This document shows, one piece after another, positions 26,818 to 35,282 of a stretch of DNA of 64,000 bases. The position numbers and the translations under genes were made by a program. Under the pieces are notes generated by a model that worked only from the letters and a program-made list of their open reading frames with translations, made no database searches and was not told where the DNA came from. The DNA comes from Brucella anthropi ATCC 49188 (GTDB lineage: Bacteria > Pseudomonadota > Alphaproteobacteria > Rhizobiales > Rhizobiaceae), in the NCBI RefSeq assembly GCF_000017405.1, contig NC_009667.1, forward strand, positions 1,908,001 to 1,972,000, written 5' to 3'. Each line of letters opens with the position of its first letter. Position 1 is the first letter of the stretch.

Positions 26818-27852
26818 ATGATGCCGCTGGTCGAAATTTCCAATCTCAAAGTGGCCTTTGATGGCGTGCCGGTTCTGCATGGTATCGACCTTTCGATTGA
26901 GCGAGGCGAAGCTGTCGGATTAGTCGGGGAGTCCGGCTGCGGCAAGTCTGTGACCTGGCTGGCAGCGCTCGGTCTCTTGCCGAAAAAGGCGTCGATCTCC
27001 GGTAGTGTTCTCCTTGAAGGAACAGAATTGCTGACTGCATCGCGCAGCACACTCGAAGGTGTTCGGGGTGGCCGTATTGCGATGATCTTTCAGGACCCAT
27101 CGAGTTCTCTAAATCCGGTTATTCGGGTCGGGCGCCAGATTGAGGAGGCCGTGCGGCTTCATCGCAATCTGAGAGGACCTGCAGCCCGATCAGAGGTTTT
27201 GCGATTGATGGAATTGGTGGGAATACCCGATGCGCGTCGCCGTATCGATAATTATCCGCACGAATTTTCCGGTGGCCAGAACCAGCGTTTGATGATTGCC
27301 ATGGCGCTGGCGGGCAATCCTGATATCCTTATCGCGGATGAGCCCACGACAGCACTTGATGCTACGATTCAGGCTCAAATTCTTGATCTATTGGCCGCAT
27401 TGCGTGCGGAAACCGGCATGGCTGTGGTCTTTATCAGCCATGATCTTGGTGCAGTGTCGCAAATTTGCGAACGTGTTTCCGTCATGTATGCCGGGCGTAT
27501 CGTTGAACAGGCCCGGACCGAAGCGCTCTTTGCTGCTCCGCGCCATCCTTATACGCACGGCCTGTTCGATTCTATTCCGAACCTTGATGGCGGGCGCAAT
27601 CGTCTGATCCCCATTGAGGGCACAGTTCCTGAGCCGGGCAAGCTTCCGCAAGGTTGCGCATTTTCGCCACGCTGCTTGAGCGCGAGTGATCTGTGCGCGC
27701 GAAGCCTCCCCAGGCTCGGTGTTCCGCAGGACGATGCCGGTGAGGGGCGCATGGTCTCGTGCTTTCATCCCTATCCGGCTACCTCGCATTTGCCGCCATC
27801 CATGAGTGACCATGTTTCAGTCCCGGCGAGCACAAGGGCAATAGCACAATGA
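26818..27852 (+). CDS. Peptide-type ABC transporter ATP-binding protein (DppD-like)
   Basis: 344 residues from ATG 26818; AGAAGGA at 26807-26813 fits this or the adjacent ATG at 26821. Walker [10 protein letters not shown], signature [15 protein letters not shown], Walker [13 protein letters not shown], switch His in ISHDLGAV, then the oligopeptide-class C-terminal extension with the Cys motif [15 protein letters not shown] typical of the Fe-S-binding OppD/DppD tail. It overlaps the second ATPase gene by 4 nt (ATGA). It forms the ATPase heterodimer of the importer. Confidence 0.9.
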   Translation: MMPLVEISNLKVAFDGVPVLHGIDLSIERGEAVGLVGESGCGKSVTWLAALGLLPKKASISGSVLLEGTELLTASRSTLEGVRGGRIAMIFQDPSSSLNPVIRVGRQIEEAVRLHRNLRGPAARSEVLRLMELVGIPDARRRIDNYPHEFSGGQNQRLMIAMALAGNPDILIADEPTTALDATIQAQILDLLAALRAETGMAVVFISHDLGAVSQICERVSVMYAGRIVEQARTEALFAAPRHPYTHGLFDSIPNLDGGRNRLIPIEGTVPEPGKLPQGCAFSPRCLSASDLCARSLPRLGVPQDDAGEGRMVSCFHPYPATSHLPPSMSDHVSVPASTRAIAQ

Positions 27853-28838
27853 CAGCTGCTCTCATCGAAGCTCGCGACCTTGTCAAAACCTACACGTCGC
27901 GCAAAGGTCCGTTCGCAAAACCGGTCGCGGTGCGCGCGGTCGACGGGCTTTCCATATCGGTCGCTCCGGCAACAACACTGGGCATTGTTGGCGAGTCCGG
28001 TTCGGGTAAATCCACGACCGGGCGGCTGCTTCTCGGTCTGGAAGATCCCAGCGAGGGAGAGGTGACGTTTGAAGGTTCAGCCCTACCTCGCCAGAAGACC
28101 GCAAGCTGGCGCGCTTTGCGGGCGCGTATGCAGCTTGTCTATCAGGACCCTCTGGCAGCTCTGGACCGACGGTTGCCGATTGGCCGTCAGATTGCCGAAC
28201 CACTGGAGATTCACGGAATTGGAACCGCTGCTGAGCAGAAAGCGCGTGTTGCAGAGCTGATGCGAGCGGTCGGCCTTCGTCCCGATCAGGCTTCGCGCTA
28301 TCCGCATGAGCTTTCAGGCGGGCAGCGCCAGCGTGTCGTCATTGCACGCGCCATCGCATGCAAGCCGCAACTCATTGTTTGCGACGAACCTGTATCGGCG
28401 CTGGATGTTTCCATTCAGGCGCAGGTTGTGAATCTTTTGCGCGATTTGCAGGAACGCGAAGGCATCGCCATGGTTTTCATCAGCCATGATCTGAAGGTGG
28501 TACGCAATATTTCGGATCGTGTTGCGGTCATGTATCTGGGCCGGATCGTCGAAGAGGCGTCCTCGGACGAGATTTTTGCCAAACCGCTTCACCCCTACAC
28601 GCAGGCGCTGGTGTCCAGTGTCCCTGTCGCTGGAACTCCTCTCAGCGATCGCATCATCCTGCAGGGAGAGCCGCCGAACCCTGCCGCGCGACCTAATGGC
28701 TGTGCGTTTCACCCCCGCTGCCGTTTCGCGGCTCCGCGCTGCAGCAGCGAGACACCTGAACTCCTCGACATGCCAGCGGGACGCAAAGTGGCCTGCCATT
28801 TTGCAGGAACCCTGCAGACGGACAATATTCATGCTTAG
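27849..28838 (+). CDS. Peptide-type ABC transporter ATP-binding protein (DppF-like)
   Basis: 329 residues. Walker A GESGSGKST, signature LSGGQRQRVVIARAI, Walker B LIVCDEPVSALD, switch His in ISHDLKVV, and the Cys motif GCAFHPRCRFAAPRC in the tail. The start overlaps the previous stop (ATGA) and its end overlaps the permease start by 8 nt. It is the partner ATPase of the importer. Confidence 0.9.
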   Translation: MTAALIEARDLVKTYTSRKGPFAKPVAVRAVDGLSISVAPATTLGIVGESGSGKSTTGRLLLGLEDPSEGEVTFEGSALPRQKTASWRALRARMQLVYQDPLAALDRRLPIGRQIAEPLEIHGIGTAAEQKARVAELMRAVGLRPDQASRYPHELSGGQRQRVVIARAIACKPQLIVCDEPVSALDVSIQAQVVNLLRDLQEREGIAMVFISHDLKVVRNISDRVAVMYLGRIVEEASSDEIFAKPLHPYTQALVSSVPVAGTPLSDRIILQGEPPNPAARPNGCAFHPRCRFAAPRCSSETPELLDMPAGRKVACHFAGTLQTDNIHA

Positions 28839-29760
28839 ATTTCTGATGGTTCGCGGGGTTCGCGCATTTGTGACCATTCTTCTTGTGGTGACATTCGCTT
28901 TCGTCGTTTTGCGTATGTCCGGTGATCCGGCCCAGATCATCATGGGACCGGACGCGCCACCGGAAGCGATAGCTGCCTTCCGGAAGAACTGGGGGCTCGA
29001 TGATCCGCTCTGGCAGCAATATTTGCGCTATTTCGGCGCTATTGCGCGTGGCGATCTTGGGATATCGATGCGCGATGGCCAATCTGCAATCGCACTGGTG
29101 ACCGAGCGCATTCCCGCGACGCTTCAACTTACGATACCGGCATTGTTGATCAAACTTGGGCTTGGCATTCCGGCCGGAATTTATGCTGCGTTGCATCGCA
29201 ACAGCTTCATTGACCGGGCTGTCATGGCTACTGCCGTCATCGGCTTCACTTTACCGAGTTTTGTACTTGGCTTGTTGCTCGTGCTGGTGTTCTCGGTTTC
29301 GTTGGGCTGGTTGCCCTCGGGCGGGCAGGACAGCTGGATGCATGCCATTCTACCCATAATCACCATGGGGCTCGGCGGCGCGGCCATTCTGGCGCGGTTC
29401 TCCCGCAGCGCAATGATCGAGATTCTGGGGCAGCCCTATATTCGCACGGCGAGCGCCAAAGGTGTGTCCTGGCGAAATGTTGTCTGGCGTCATGCATTGC
29501 CTAACGCGGCCATCCCGATTGTCACTATCGTCGGGTTTATGGTCGGATCGCTGATTGCAGGTGCGGTGGTGGTTGAATCGCTCTTTTCCTGGCCAGGCGT
29601 GGGCAGATTGCTCGTGGTTTCGGTAGCCAATCGCGATCTTGCTATCGTGCAATGCATATTGCTTCTCGTGGCCGCGACGATGGTGATCTCCAATTTCATT
29701 GTTGATCTTCTCTATGGTTATCTCGATCCGCGTCTGCGTCAGGCGCAGGGCAAGGCGTGA
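28831..29760 (+). CDS. Peptide-type ABC transporter permease (DppB-like)
   Basis: 309 residues from ATG 28831, which overlaps the ATPase stop by 8 nt. Six membrane segments, VVTFAFVVLRMSGDPA in the first, the cytoplasmic EAA-type motif in YIRTASAKGVSWRNVVWRHALPNA, here seen as RTASAKGVS and HALPNA, and VVESLFSWPGVGRL near the C terminus. All are marks of the DppB/OppB family. It should pair with the next gene. Confidence 0.9.
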   Translation: MLRFLMVRGVRAFVTILLVVTFAFVVLRMSGDPAQIIMGPDAPPEAIAAFRKNWGLDDPLWQQYLRYFGAIARGDLGISMRDGQSAIALVTERIPATLQLTIPALLIKLGLGIPAGIYAALHRNSFIDRAVMATAVIGFTLPSFVLGLLLVLVFSVSLGWLPSGGQDSWMHAILPIITMGLGGAAILARFSRSAMIEILGQPYIRTASAKGVSWRNVVWRHALPNAAIPIVTIVGFMVGSLIAGAVVVESLFSWPGVGRLLVVSVANRDLAIVQCILLLVAATMVISNFIVDLLYGYLDPRLRQAQGKA

Positions 29761-29770
29761 GGCTGAACCG

Positions 29771-30637
29771 ATGACGGATATGACCGCCAATACCGCCACT
29801 GTTTCCACGCAACCGAAAAAGAGCCGTAAAAGCATTCCGCTGATGGTCATCATCGGCTTTGTCTGGATCGCCGCAATGATCCTGATTGCGCTGACTGCGG
29901 ACTGGATAAAACCCTACAACATTACAGCCTTTGACCTGAAAAACCGCCTCGCACTGCCGGGGAACGCACAGCATTGGCTGGGTACTGATGAGCTGGGACG
30001 TGACGTGCTTTCACGCCTCATCGAATCCATTCGCATTTCGCTGCTCATCGCGTTTGGTGCGACGATCATTTCAGCGGTGTTCGGGACGACACTGGGTTTC
30101 CTCGCAGCTTATTTTCGAGGCGCGGTGGAGCAGGTTGTGGTCATGCTGGCTGATTTTCAGGCGGCGTTGCCATTCCTGATTTTGTCGCTTGCCGTGCTGG
30201 CATTTTTCGGAAGCTCGCTTTTGTTGCTGACCTGCCTGATGGGCTTCTACGGCTGGGAACGTTATGCCCGTATCGCGCGTGGGCTGGCTGTCTCAGCGAA
30301 TGCACAAGGTTATGCAGCAGCGGTTACCCAGCTCGGCGCTACGCCGTCGCGGGTGTATCTCAAACATATCCTCCCGAACATTGCTTCAACGCTAATCGTC
30401 TCGATGACGTTGACATTCCCGGAGATTATTCTCCTTGAAAGCAGCCTCTCGTTTCTGGGCCTCGGCGTACAGCCGCCGATGACCAGCCTTGGTAATATGG
30501 TTGGTTATGGTCGCGAATATCTCACTCGCGCACCGTGGATCATGCTCGCGCCGTCATTTGTGATCATGTTCACGACGCTGTCGATCAGCTTTGTGGGTGA
30601 TTGGCTACGCGACAAGCTGGACCCGACCACGAGATAA
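29771..30637 (+). CDS. Peptide-type ABC transporter permease (DppC-like)
   Basis: 288 residues from ATG 29771; the frame is open upstream inside the previous gene but has no better start. An N-terminal cytoplasmic tail, first membrane segment near residues 25-45, then WLGTDELGRDVLSRLI, the EAA-type block with ARGLAVSANAQGYAAA and HILPNI, and LLESSLSFLGLGVQPP. These are DppC/OppC signatures. It completes the importer. Confidence 0.9.
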   Translation: MTDMTANTATVSTQPKKSRKSIPLMVIIGFVWIAAMILIALTADWIKPYNITAFDLKNRLALPGNAQHWLGTDELGRDVLSRLIESIRISLLIAFGATIISAVFGTTLGFLAAYFRGAVEQVVVMLADFQAALPFLILSLAVLAFFGSSLLLLTCLMGFYGWERYARIARGLAVSANAQGYAAAVTQLGATPSRVYLKHILPNIASTLIVSMTLTFPEIILLESSLSFLGLGVQPPMTSLGNMVGYGREYLTRAPWIMLAPSFVIMFTTLSISFVGDWLRDKLDPTTR

Positions 30638-30728
30638 GACCGGTCAACTTCCAACACTTGGACCTTGCGATTCTGAAAGCGAGTTGTTTAGTGTGAGGCG
30701 ACAGAATTTTTATAGGAACTGACGTCTT

Positions 30729-31151
30729 ATGTTGAAGAACATCAATCCATTGCTGACCGGCTCGCTGCTCGAGGTTCTTGCCGATATGGGGCACGGAGAC
30801 GATCTCGTGATTGTTGATGCCAATTATCCGGCGCAGTCCTCTGGTGTCCACGTGCTGGACTTTCCGGGGATCACTGCAACGGATATGGCCGAGGCAGTGT
30901 TGTCGCTGTTGCCTTTGGACGATTTTGTCGACAAGCCAGCCGCCGTCATGCAGGCGCCCAATGAAACGCCGGCGATTTTCAAGGAATTTGAATCGGTCAT
31001 AGAAAAGGCTGAGGGGCGAAAGATTTCCGTCGATCCAGTTGAAAGATTTGCTTTTTATCACCGCGCTCGCGATGCGTTCGCGATCATTCGGACCGGTGAG
31101 AAGCGGCTTTATGGCAATATCATTTTCAAGAAGGGCGTCATCCGCTCTTGA
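30729..31151 (+). CDS. RbsD/FucU family sugar mutarotase-like protein
   Basis: 140 residues, FucU-like length. LADMGHGDDLVIVDANYPA carries the family's His and Asp (GHGD, VDANYP), and FYHRARDAFAIIRTGEKRLYGNIIFKKG is the conserved C-terminal block, seen here as RARDAFAI and YGNIIFKKG. The family interconverts sugar anomers (FucU acts on L-fucose). It lies 91 bp after the importer and before a strong terminator, so it may be the last gene of that operon, hinting that a sugar moiety is released from the imported compound. That link is inference. Confidence 0.85.
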   Translation: MLKNINPLLTGSLLEVLADMGHGDDLVIVDANYPAQSSGVHVLDFPGITATDMAEAVLSLLPLDDFVDKPAAVMQAPNETPAIFKEFESVIEKAEGRKISVDPVERFAFYHRARDAFAIIRTGEKRLYGNIIFKKGVIRS

Positions 31152-31178
31152 ACGGTGAAATTGACATCGGCGTATGAA

Positions 31179-31208
31179 AAACCCGGGCATTGAGCCCGGG
31201 TTTTTTAT
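31179..31208. terminator. Bidirectional intrinsic terminator
   Basis: AACCCGGGC and GCCCGGGTT pair around ATTGA, followed by TTTTTT on + and preceded by AAAA, so it can work both ways. It serves the converging RbsD/FucU and EF-hand genes. Confidence 0.85.
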
Positions 31209-31215
31209 TTCAGCT

Positions 31216-31749
31216 TTATTCTTGTGGCTTCTCTGCCTGATCCTTCATCGGGCCTTTATGCTCACCACCTTTGTGGTTGCCCATATGATGTGGACCTTTG
31301 TGGTGAGAGCCTCTGGCTTGGTGATACATCTTCGCGGCGCGCATTTCGCTGCGATCGATTTTGCCATCCTCATTTCGATCCAGTGCAGCGAATTCCTTCT
31401 TACGCTGGTTCTCCACTTCCGCAAGCGTAACCTTGCCGTCGCCATTGACGTCGAGGCGACGCTCCATGCGGTCAGCTGCCCGGCTCACGATGCGCTTGAG
31501 TGCCAGTGCTTCGATTTCGGCGCGAGAAAGTACGCCGTCGCCATCGGTATCGGCGGCCTTGAGGTCATCCATGCGTGAGAATTTCTCAAGATCGACGGGG
31601 CCACGCTTGCCCTTCATGTCCTTGTTTGGGGCAACGGCCGTCTCTGCTGCCGGTTTATCAGTATTTGCACTGCTATTTTCTTGTGCCAGTGCGGGTACAG
31701 CAAGCAAAGATGTTGCAATTACAGCGATAAATGCGGTCTTCGATTTCAT
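31216..31749 (-). CDS. Secreted EF-hand calcium-binding protein
   Basis: 177 residues. Signal peptide with likely cleavage at ALAQ-E (residue 23). Three complete 12-residue EF-hand loops are visible: Asp67-Glu78 (DTDGDGVLSRAE), Asp100-Glu111 (DVNGDGKVTLAE) and Asp124-Glu135 (DRNEDGKIDRSE), each with D/N at positions 1, 3, 5 and Glu at 12. The C terminus is rich in His, Gly and Lys (HHKGPHHMGNHKGG), a possible metal-binding tail. It should bind Ca2+ in the periplasm; its partner is unknown. Monocistronic, ending at the shared terminator. Confidence 0.88.
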   Translation of the reverse strand: MKSKTAFIAVIATSLLAVPALAQENSSANTDKPAAETAVAPNKDMKGKRGPVDLEKFSRMDDLKAADTDGDGVLSRAEIEALALKRIVSRAADRMERRLDVNGDGKVTLAEVENQRKKEFAALDRNEDGKIDRSEMRAAKMYHQARGSHHKGPHHMGNHKGGEHKGPMKDQAEKPQE

Positions 31750-32015
31750 GGCTATTTGACTCCATTACTCTTTTACAGGGGCGCCGCTAAAAGGCGTGCG
31801 AGTAATGTCTGTCTTTTTAGATGAACCGCATATGAATATGCCAATTAATTATCGGTAATGTATTGGGGAGTGTATGAGCAAACCAGAGTTGAAGCATTCT
31901 CCAAAGCGAAAAATCATCCGCAGGCACTGAGACACATATTCGTTCGGGCAAGAAGAATTTTTCTGATCCATCAGGATCAGTTATCAGCGGAAGCGTTTGT
32001 TTTCAGAAGAAAAAG
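31750..32015. other. Intergenic region between EF-hand gene and island left end
   Basis: AT-rich, no gene seen. ATCAGCGGAA at 31983-31992 recurs at 39061-39070, at nearly the same distance from the other island-end repeat. Confidence 0.5.
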
Positions 32016-32061
32016 TGGTGGGTGATGTAGGGATCGAACCTACGACCCGCTGATTAAGAGT
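32016..32061. repeat. Island left attachment site (46-bp direct repeat)
   Basis: Identical to 39096-39141 and reads as the last 46 nt of tRNA-Lys on the minus strand, from within the anticodon stem-loop to the encoded CCA. It is the displaced original tRNA 3' part. Similarity continues inward with 8 of 11 matches. Confidence 0.9.
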
Positions 32062-32217
32062 TAGTTGGTCTATAGATATATTCGTCATCGCTGGATGTCT
32101 ATGTGTATATATCATATTGATTTTAAATGCTTAATTAAATCTCTCGCTGATGCACGATTCCTGTCGCTTCCTTTCGATTGCTGCCTATGTTATCTCTAGG
32201 CAGCAAAGGAGGCAAGC

Positions 32218-33498
32218 ATGTCGCAACCCGTCAAGCTGACAAAATCGTACATCGACAATCTACGGCCCACCGACAAGGACGCGATCTATTGGGATAGCGA
32301 ACTGAAAGGGTTTGGCGTCAAGGTGACACCTAAAAACAGGAAGGTGTTTCTCGTGATGCACCGTCCGAAAGGTCATACCGGCGCTGCGAAGAAATATACC
32401 ATCGGCACATATGGCGAATGGACCGTGCAGCAAGCGCGTGATCGTGCGCGTGAGGTTTTGACGGAAGGCAGCAAGGGCAATGATGTCGGCGCTATCGAAC
32501 GTGTTGAACGACAGCGCAAATCATCCGACATTCTGACTGATCTGGTTGACGAGTTTCTGAAAAAACACGCTGCGCAGAACAAAACGCATGATGAGACAAA
32601 ACGCATTCTAGAACGCGAGCTTTTATCGAAGCACGGCAAGAAATCCATACATGTCGTCACCAAGCACGATATTCTATCTGTGCTTGAAGGCATACGGGAT
32701 CGCGGCGCACCCTACATGGCCAACCGTGTATTGGCTGCTATCCGCAAATTCATGAACTGGTGCGTGTCACGCGACATTATTGCAATCTCACCGGCCAACG
32801 GCATTTCATTACCTACAAGAGAGGTGTCGCGTGATCGCGTTCTTACGGCAGATGAAACGCGGGCCGCTTTGATGGCAGCTAAAAGCGTCGGTTATCCGTA
32901 CGGAAATATTGTCGAATTGCTATTTCTGACAGCGCAACGACGCGATGAGGTTGGCGACATGCGATGGAGCGAACTCAATCTCGATAAAGCTACGTGGACG
33001 ATACCAGCCGAACGCGTCAAGAATGGAAAGGCGCACGACGTGCACCTGTCAAAAGATGCATTGGCGCTGCTGCATTCAATTCCGCGCTTTGTGTCCGCCG
33101 ACAACGTTGAAAGCGATCTGGTATTCACAACGACAGGCAACACGCCATTCAGCGGCTATTCAAAATCAAAAACGACGCTTGATAAAAAGATGCTGGAAGT
33201 GTTGCAAAAGATGGCGGAGGACAAAGGTGTTAATCCCGAATTGGTCAAATTAACACCTTGGCGGTTACACGACATACGCCGCACAGTTACGACCGAGCTT
33301 TCCAAACTTGGCGTTGCGATCCATGTTGCCGATGCTATCCTCAATCATAAGAGCGGCGTAATCAGCGGCGTTGCTGCCGTATATCAAAAGAATGCGTTCA
33401 TTCAGGAAAGGCAAGATGCGCTGAATAAGTGGTGCGATCACCTCAACAAAATATGCGCAACGACGCCCAATGGCGTGGACACCAATGAAAATTCATGA
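32218..33498 (+). CDS. int: Tyrosine-recombinase integrase (P4-like, DUF4102 arm domain)
   Basis: 426 residues. N-terminal arm-binding domain (YWDSELKGFGVKVTPK), core-binding domain, then the catalytic domain with Arg241 in LTAQRRDEV, His351-X2-Arg354 in LHDIRR, and nucleophile Tyr389 in AAVYQKN. All key residues are present, so it should be active. AAAGGAGG precedes the ATG with good spacing. It integrates by recombination at the 3' end of tRNA-Lys, as shown by the flanking 46-bp repeats. The next small gene starts 8 nt after its stop. Confidence 0.95.
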   Translation: MSQPVKLTKSYIDNLRPTDKDAIYWDSELKGFGVKVTPKNRKVFLVMHRPKGHTGAAKKYTIGTYGEWTVQQARDRAREVLTEGSKGNDVGAIERVERQRKSSDILTDLVDEFLKKHAAQNKTHDETKRILERELLSKHGKKSIHVVTKHDILSVLEGIRDRGAPYMANRVLAAIRKFMNWCVSRDIIAISPANGISLPTREVSRDRVLTADETRAALMAAKSVGYPYGNIVELLFLTAQRRDEVGDMRWSELNLDKATWTIPAERVKNGKAHDVHLSKDALALLHSIPRFVSADNVESDLVFTTTGNTPFSGYSKSKTTLDKKMLEVLQKMAEDKGVNPELVKLTPWRLHDIRRTVTTELSKLGVAIHVADAILNHKSGVISGVAAVYQKNAFIQERQDALNKWCDHLNKICATTPNGVDTNENS

Positions 33499-33506
33499 AC
33501 TGAGCA

Positions 33507-33959
33507 ATGAGAATGTTCACAGCCACCTCAACCGAACAGGAAGTTCGTGAATTTCTGCGACATCGTTTTTCTGACATCGATGAAGCAAGTGCACATGCAC
33601 TGAGGGAGGATAGCAGCTATCTACAAACACGCCGTAAAGGGCGTGCGCGATCTGATGAAGCACCAGACATTCGCGAATGGGTAGATCAGCGCGACGATGC
33701 CACAACCATTAGCGAACAGATTGATCGTATGTTGTCCGATAAAGACAAGGACAAGCACGATCAGACACGACGCCTCTATTATCGAGAATATAACAGAGCG
33801 CATCCGTTGCTCGATGCGTCACGCTCATACAATGAAACAGATTTTATCGAATGCATCCTCGCAAAACAATTTTCTGTTGCAGCGGCAATATTTAAAACTG
33901 TTTCCGATAATTCTGAGACAAAACACAACATACTGACGCTGCTAAACAAATATTTTTGA
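33507..33959 (+). CDS. Hypothetical island protein (150 aa)
   Basis: Not recognised. 150 residues from ATG 33507 (an ATG two codons later is equally possible; no clear ribosome site). Highly charged, with a basic middle (TRRKGRARS) and an acidic-basic stretch DKDKDKHDQTRRLYY; no membrane segment or signal. The gap to the integrase is 8 nt, so it may be cotranscribed and could act with it, for example in regulation of excision. This is only inferred from position. Confidence 0.6.
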   Translation: MRMFTATSTEQEVREFLRHRFSDIDEASAHALREDSSYLQTRRKGRARSDEAPDIREWVDQRDDATTISEQIDRMLSDKDKDKHDQTRRLYYREYNRAHPLLDASRSYNETDFIECILAKQFSVAAAIFKTVSDNSETKHNILTLLNKYF

Positions 33960-34023
33960 CATACCGCCGTTTTCGAGGGCGTGGCACCTAAGAGCATCAT
34001 TCAATTCTTTAGGATATGCTGCT

Positions 34024-34254
34024 ATGCCTCTTGATACCCCGAACTGCCTGCTTCCCTTGCCTGATAATGACGAAACCTTGATCCCATCCCGGCTATTACC
34101 CCGATATATAGGCATATCGGCCCAGACGCTCGCCCGCTGGCGTCACGAAGGGAAAGGGCCAGTCTTTGTGAAGATTGGTCGCTTGGTCGCCTATAGGGTG
34201 TCGGACATCCGCCAATGGCTCATTGGTCACCAACGATCAAATACGACCCAGTAA
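34024..34254 (+). CDS. AlpA/excisionase-like helix-turn-helix protein
   Basis: 76 residues. LIPSRLLPRYIGISAQTLARWRHEGKGPVFVKIGRLVAYRVSDIRQWL is a MerR/excisionase-type (HTH_17) fold; shorter blocks that show it are GISAQTLARWRHEG and VKIGRLVAYRVSDI. In integrative elements such proteins control the integrase or act as excisionase. AGGAT lies about 9 nt before the ATG. Placement after integrase and before the replication-like gene is typical for P4-type islands. Confidence 0.82.
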   Translation: MPLDTPNCLLPLPDNDETLIPSRLLPRYIGISAQTLARWRHEGKGPVFVKIGRLVAYRVSDIRQWLIGHQRSNTTQ

Positions 34255-34302
34255 TGTATTTTATTACCGGAATATCGTAATTTCCCTGTTTATCTTATTG
34301 AT

Positions 34303-34357
34303 AATAATGCTCTTTTTTCTCTTGCCTTTGGGGTTACGACCAAAAAAGAGCATTATT
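34303..34357. repeat. 16-bp perfect inverted repeat upstream of the winged-helix gene
   Basis: The arm at 34303-34318 (AATAATGCTCTTTTTT) pairs perfectly with 34342-34357 (AAAAAAGAGCATTATT) across 23 nt. Downstream GACCAAAAA repeats (34338 and 34368), and ACCAA/TTGGT motifs occur at 34339, 34356 and 34369. GGGGTT in the loop (34330-34335) can pair with AACCCC just before the start codon at 34392, an alternative fold. It may be an attenuator or an origin-like site. Confidence 0.7.
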
Positions 34358-34391
34358 GGTTCAATCGGACCAAAAATAGAAACCCCTCCAA

Positions 34392-35003
34392 ATGGTCGAT
34401 AGTATTCTTTTCTCCCAAGTCGGTAAGCGTGAAGTGGTGGAAGTTCCTAGTCCAACGCCAGTTTTAGGAGGGGACGGTAAGCCGGTATATGCGGGTGGAT
34501 TGCCAATTTTCAACATTCGAAACCGAAATGCAGATTATATGTATGGTGAAACATCATCCGTCAGCCGTGAGTTCACAAGAAAATATATATCTGCATCTGC
34601 GACGCGAGCAAAACCGATACAATTAGCAGTGTTCTTTGCTCTGGCAGAGACAGCCGAATGGGGAGAATGCATGATTGTTGTTGGTGATAATCATCATCCG
34701 ATCATGACCAGTGATGTAAAAGCGCAAGCAGTCATGAAAACACACGGAAACAGAAGCTTTACACGAACTATTGATCAAATAGCGCAAGAAGTTAAAGCGT
34801 CGTATGGTGCTGTTCAAAAAGCGCTTGCGTTTTGGGAGAGTGAAGAAATAATGCAGCGAATAAAACCCTACGAACAAAAGTCAGTTATCGAAGAACATTG
34901 TAAATCAGGACGAAAAATAGAATTTAGACGTTATGAGTTTGATCCGTTTTATGTTTGGAATGGCCCTTTATGGCTTAGAACAGCATATGGTGAGATACAT
35001 TAA
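34392..35003 (+). CDS. Hypothetical island protein with probable winged-helix domain (203 aa)
   Basis: Family not firmly recognised. The central segment has a winged-helix look: IDQIAQEVKASYGAVQKALAFWESEEIMQRI, seen as IDQIAQEV, GAVQKALAFWE and EEIMQRIKP. This resembles replication initiators of the RepL type or transcriptional regulators. The start ATG at 34392 has no Shine-Dalgarno sequence, and a large inverted repeat lies just before it. AT-rich, unlike the chromosomal neighbours. It could be the replication protein of an element with an excised circular stage; that is inference. Confidence 0.6.
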   Translation: MVDSILFSQVGKREVVEVPSPTPVLGGDGKPVYAGGLPIFNIRNRNADYMYGETSSVSREFTRKYISASATRAKPIQLAVFFALAETAEWGECMIVVGDNHHPIMTSDVKAQAVMKTHGNRSFTRTIDQIAQEVKASYGAVQKALAFWESEEIMQRIKPYEQKSVIEEHCKSGRKIEFRRYEFDPFYVWNGPLWLRTAYGEIH

Positions 35004-35042
35004 AACGATAATGATGTGTGTTCGATGAATTAAAGTTCATCA

Positions 35043-35231
35043 TTATTCATCACAATTCACGCGAACATACTCGTCACCGATGTTTTGGATACACGTTCTG
35101 CTGTAAGACGATGATGACCATCCATCGTATATTTCTATTGCAAAACTCTTTATGAAGATGCCGACGCCAAATATCCAAGGCACCATGAAAGCCAAAAACA
35201 AAATCGTTTCCAATGACTTGAAAACTTTCAT
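35043..35231 (-). CDS. Small membrane protein (62 aa), unknown
   Basis: MKVFKSLETILFLAFMVPWI begins a protein with one long hydrophobic N-terminal segment (about residues 8-32), followed by a polar tail with two Cys (TCIQ, VNCDE). AGAGGA lies 7 nt before the ATG. It is 51 nt downstream of the lipoprotein gene on the same strand and probably in one operon. No known family. Confidence 0.6.
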   Translation of the reverse strand: MKVFKSLETILFLAFMVPWIFGVGIFIKSFAIEIYDGWSSSSYSRTCIQNIGDEYVRVNCDE

Positions 35232-35282
35232 GCTGCAATCCTCTTCTCCAGAACGTCTGTCAACGAAATGACGAACTCTAAA

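Noticed and set aside
32016..32061. A second tRNA-Lys gene
   Set aside because: Only the 3' 46 nt are present; the D arm and 5' acceptor strand are absent, so it is the displaced att half.
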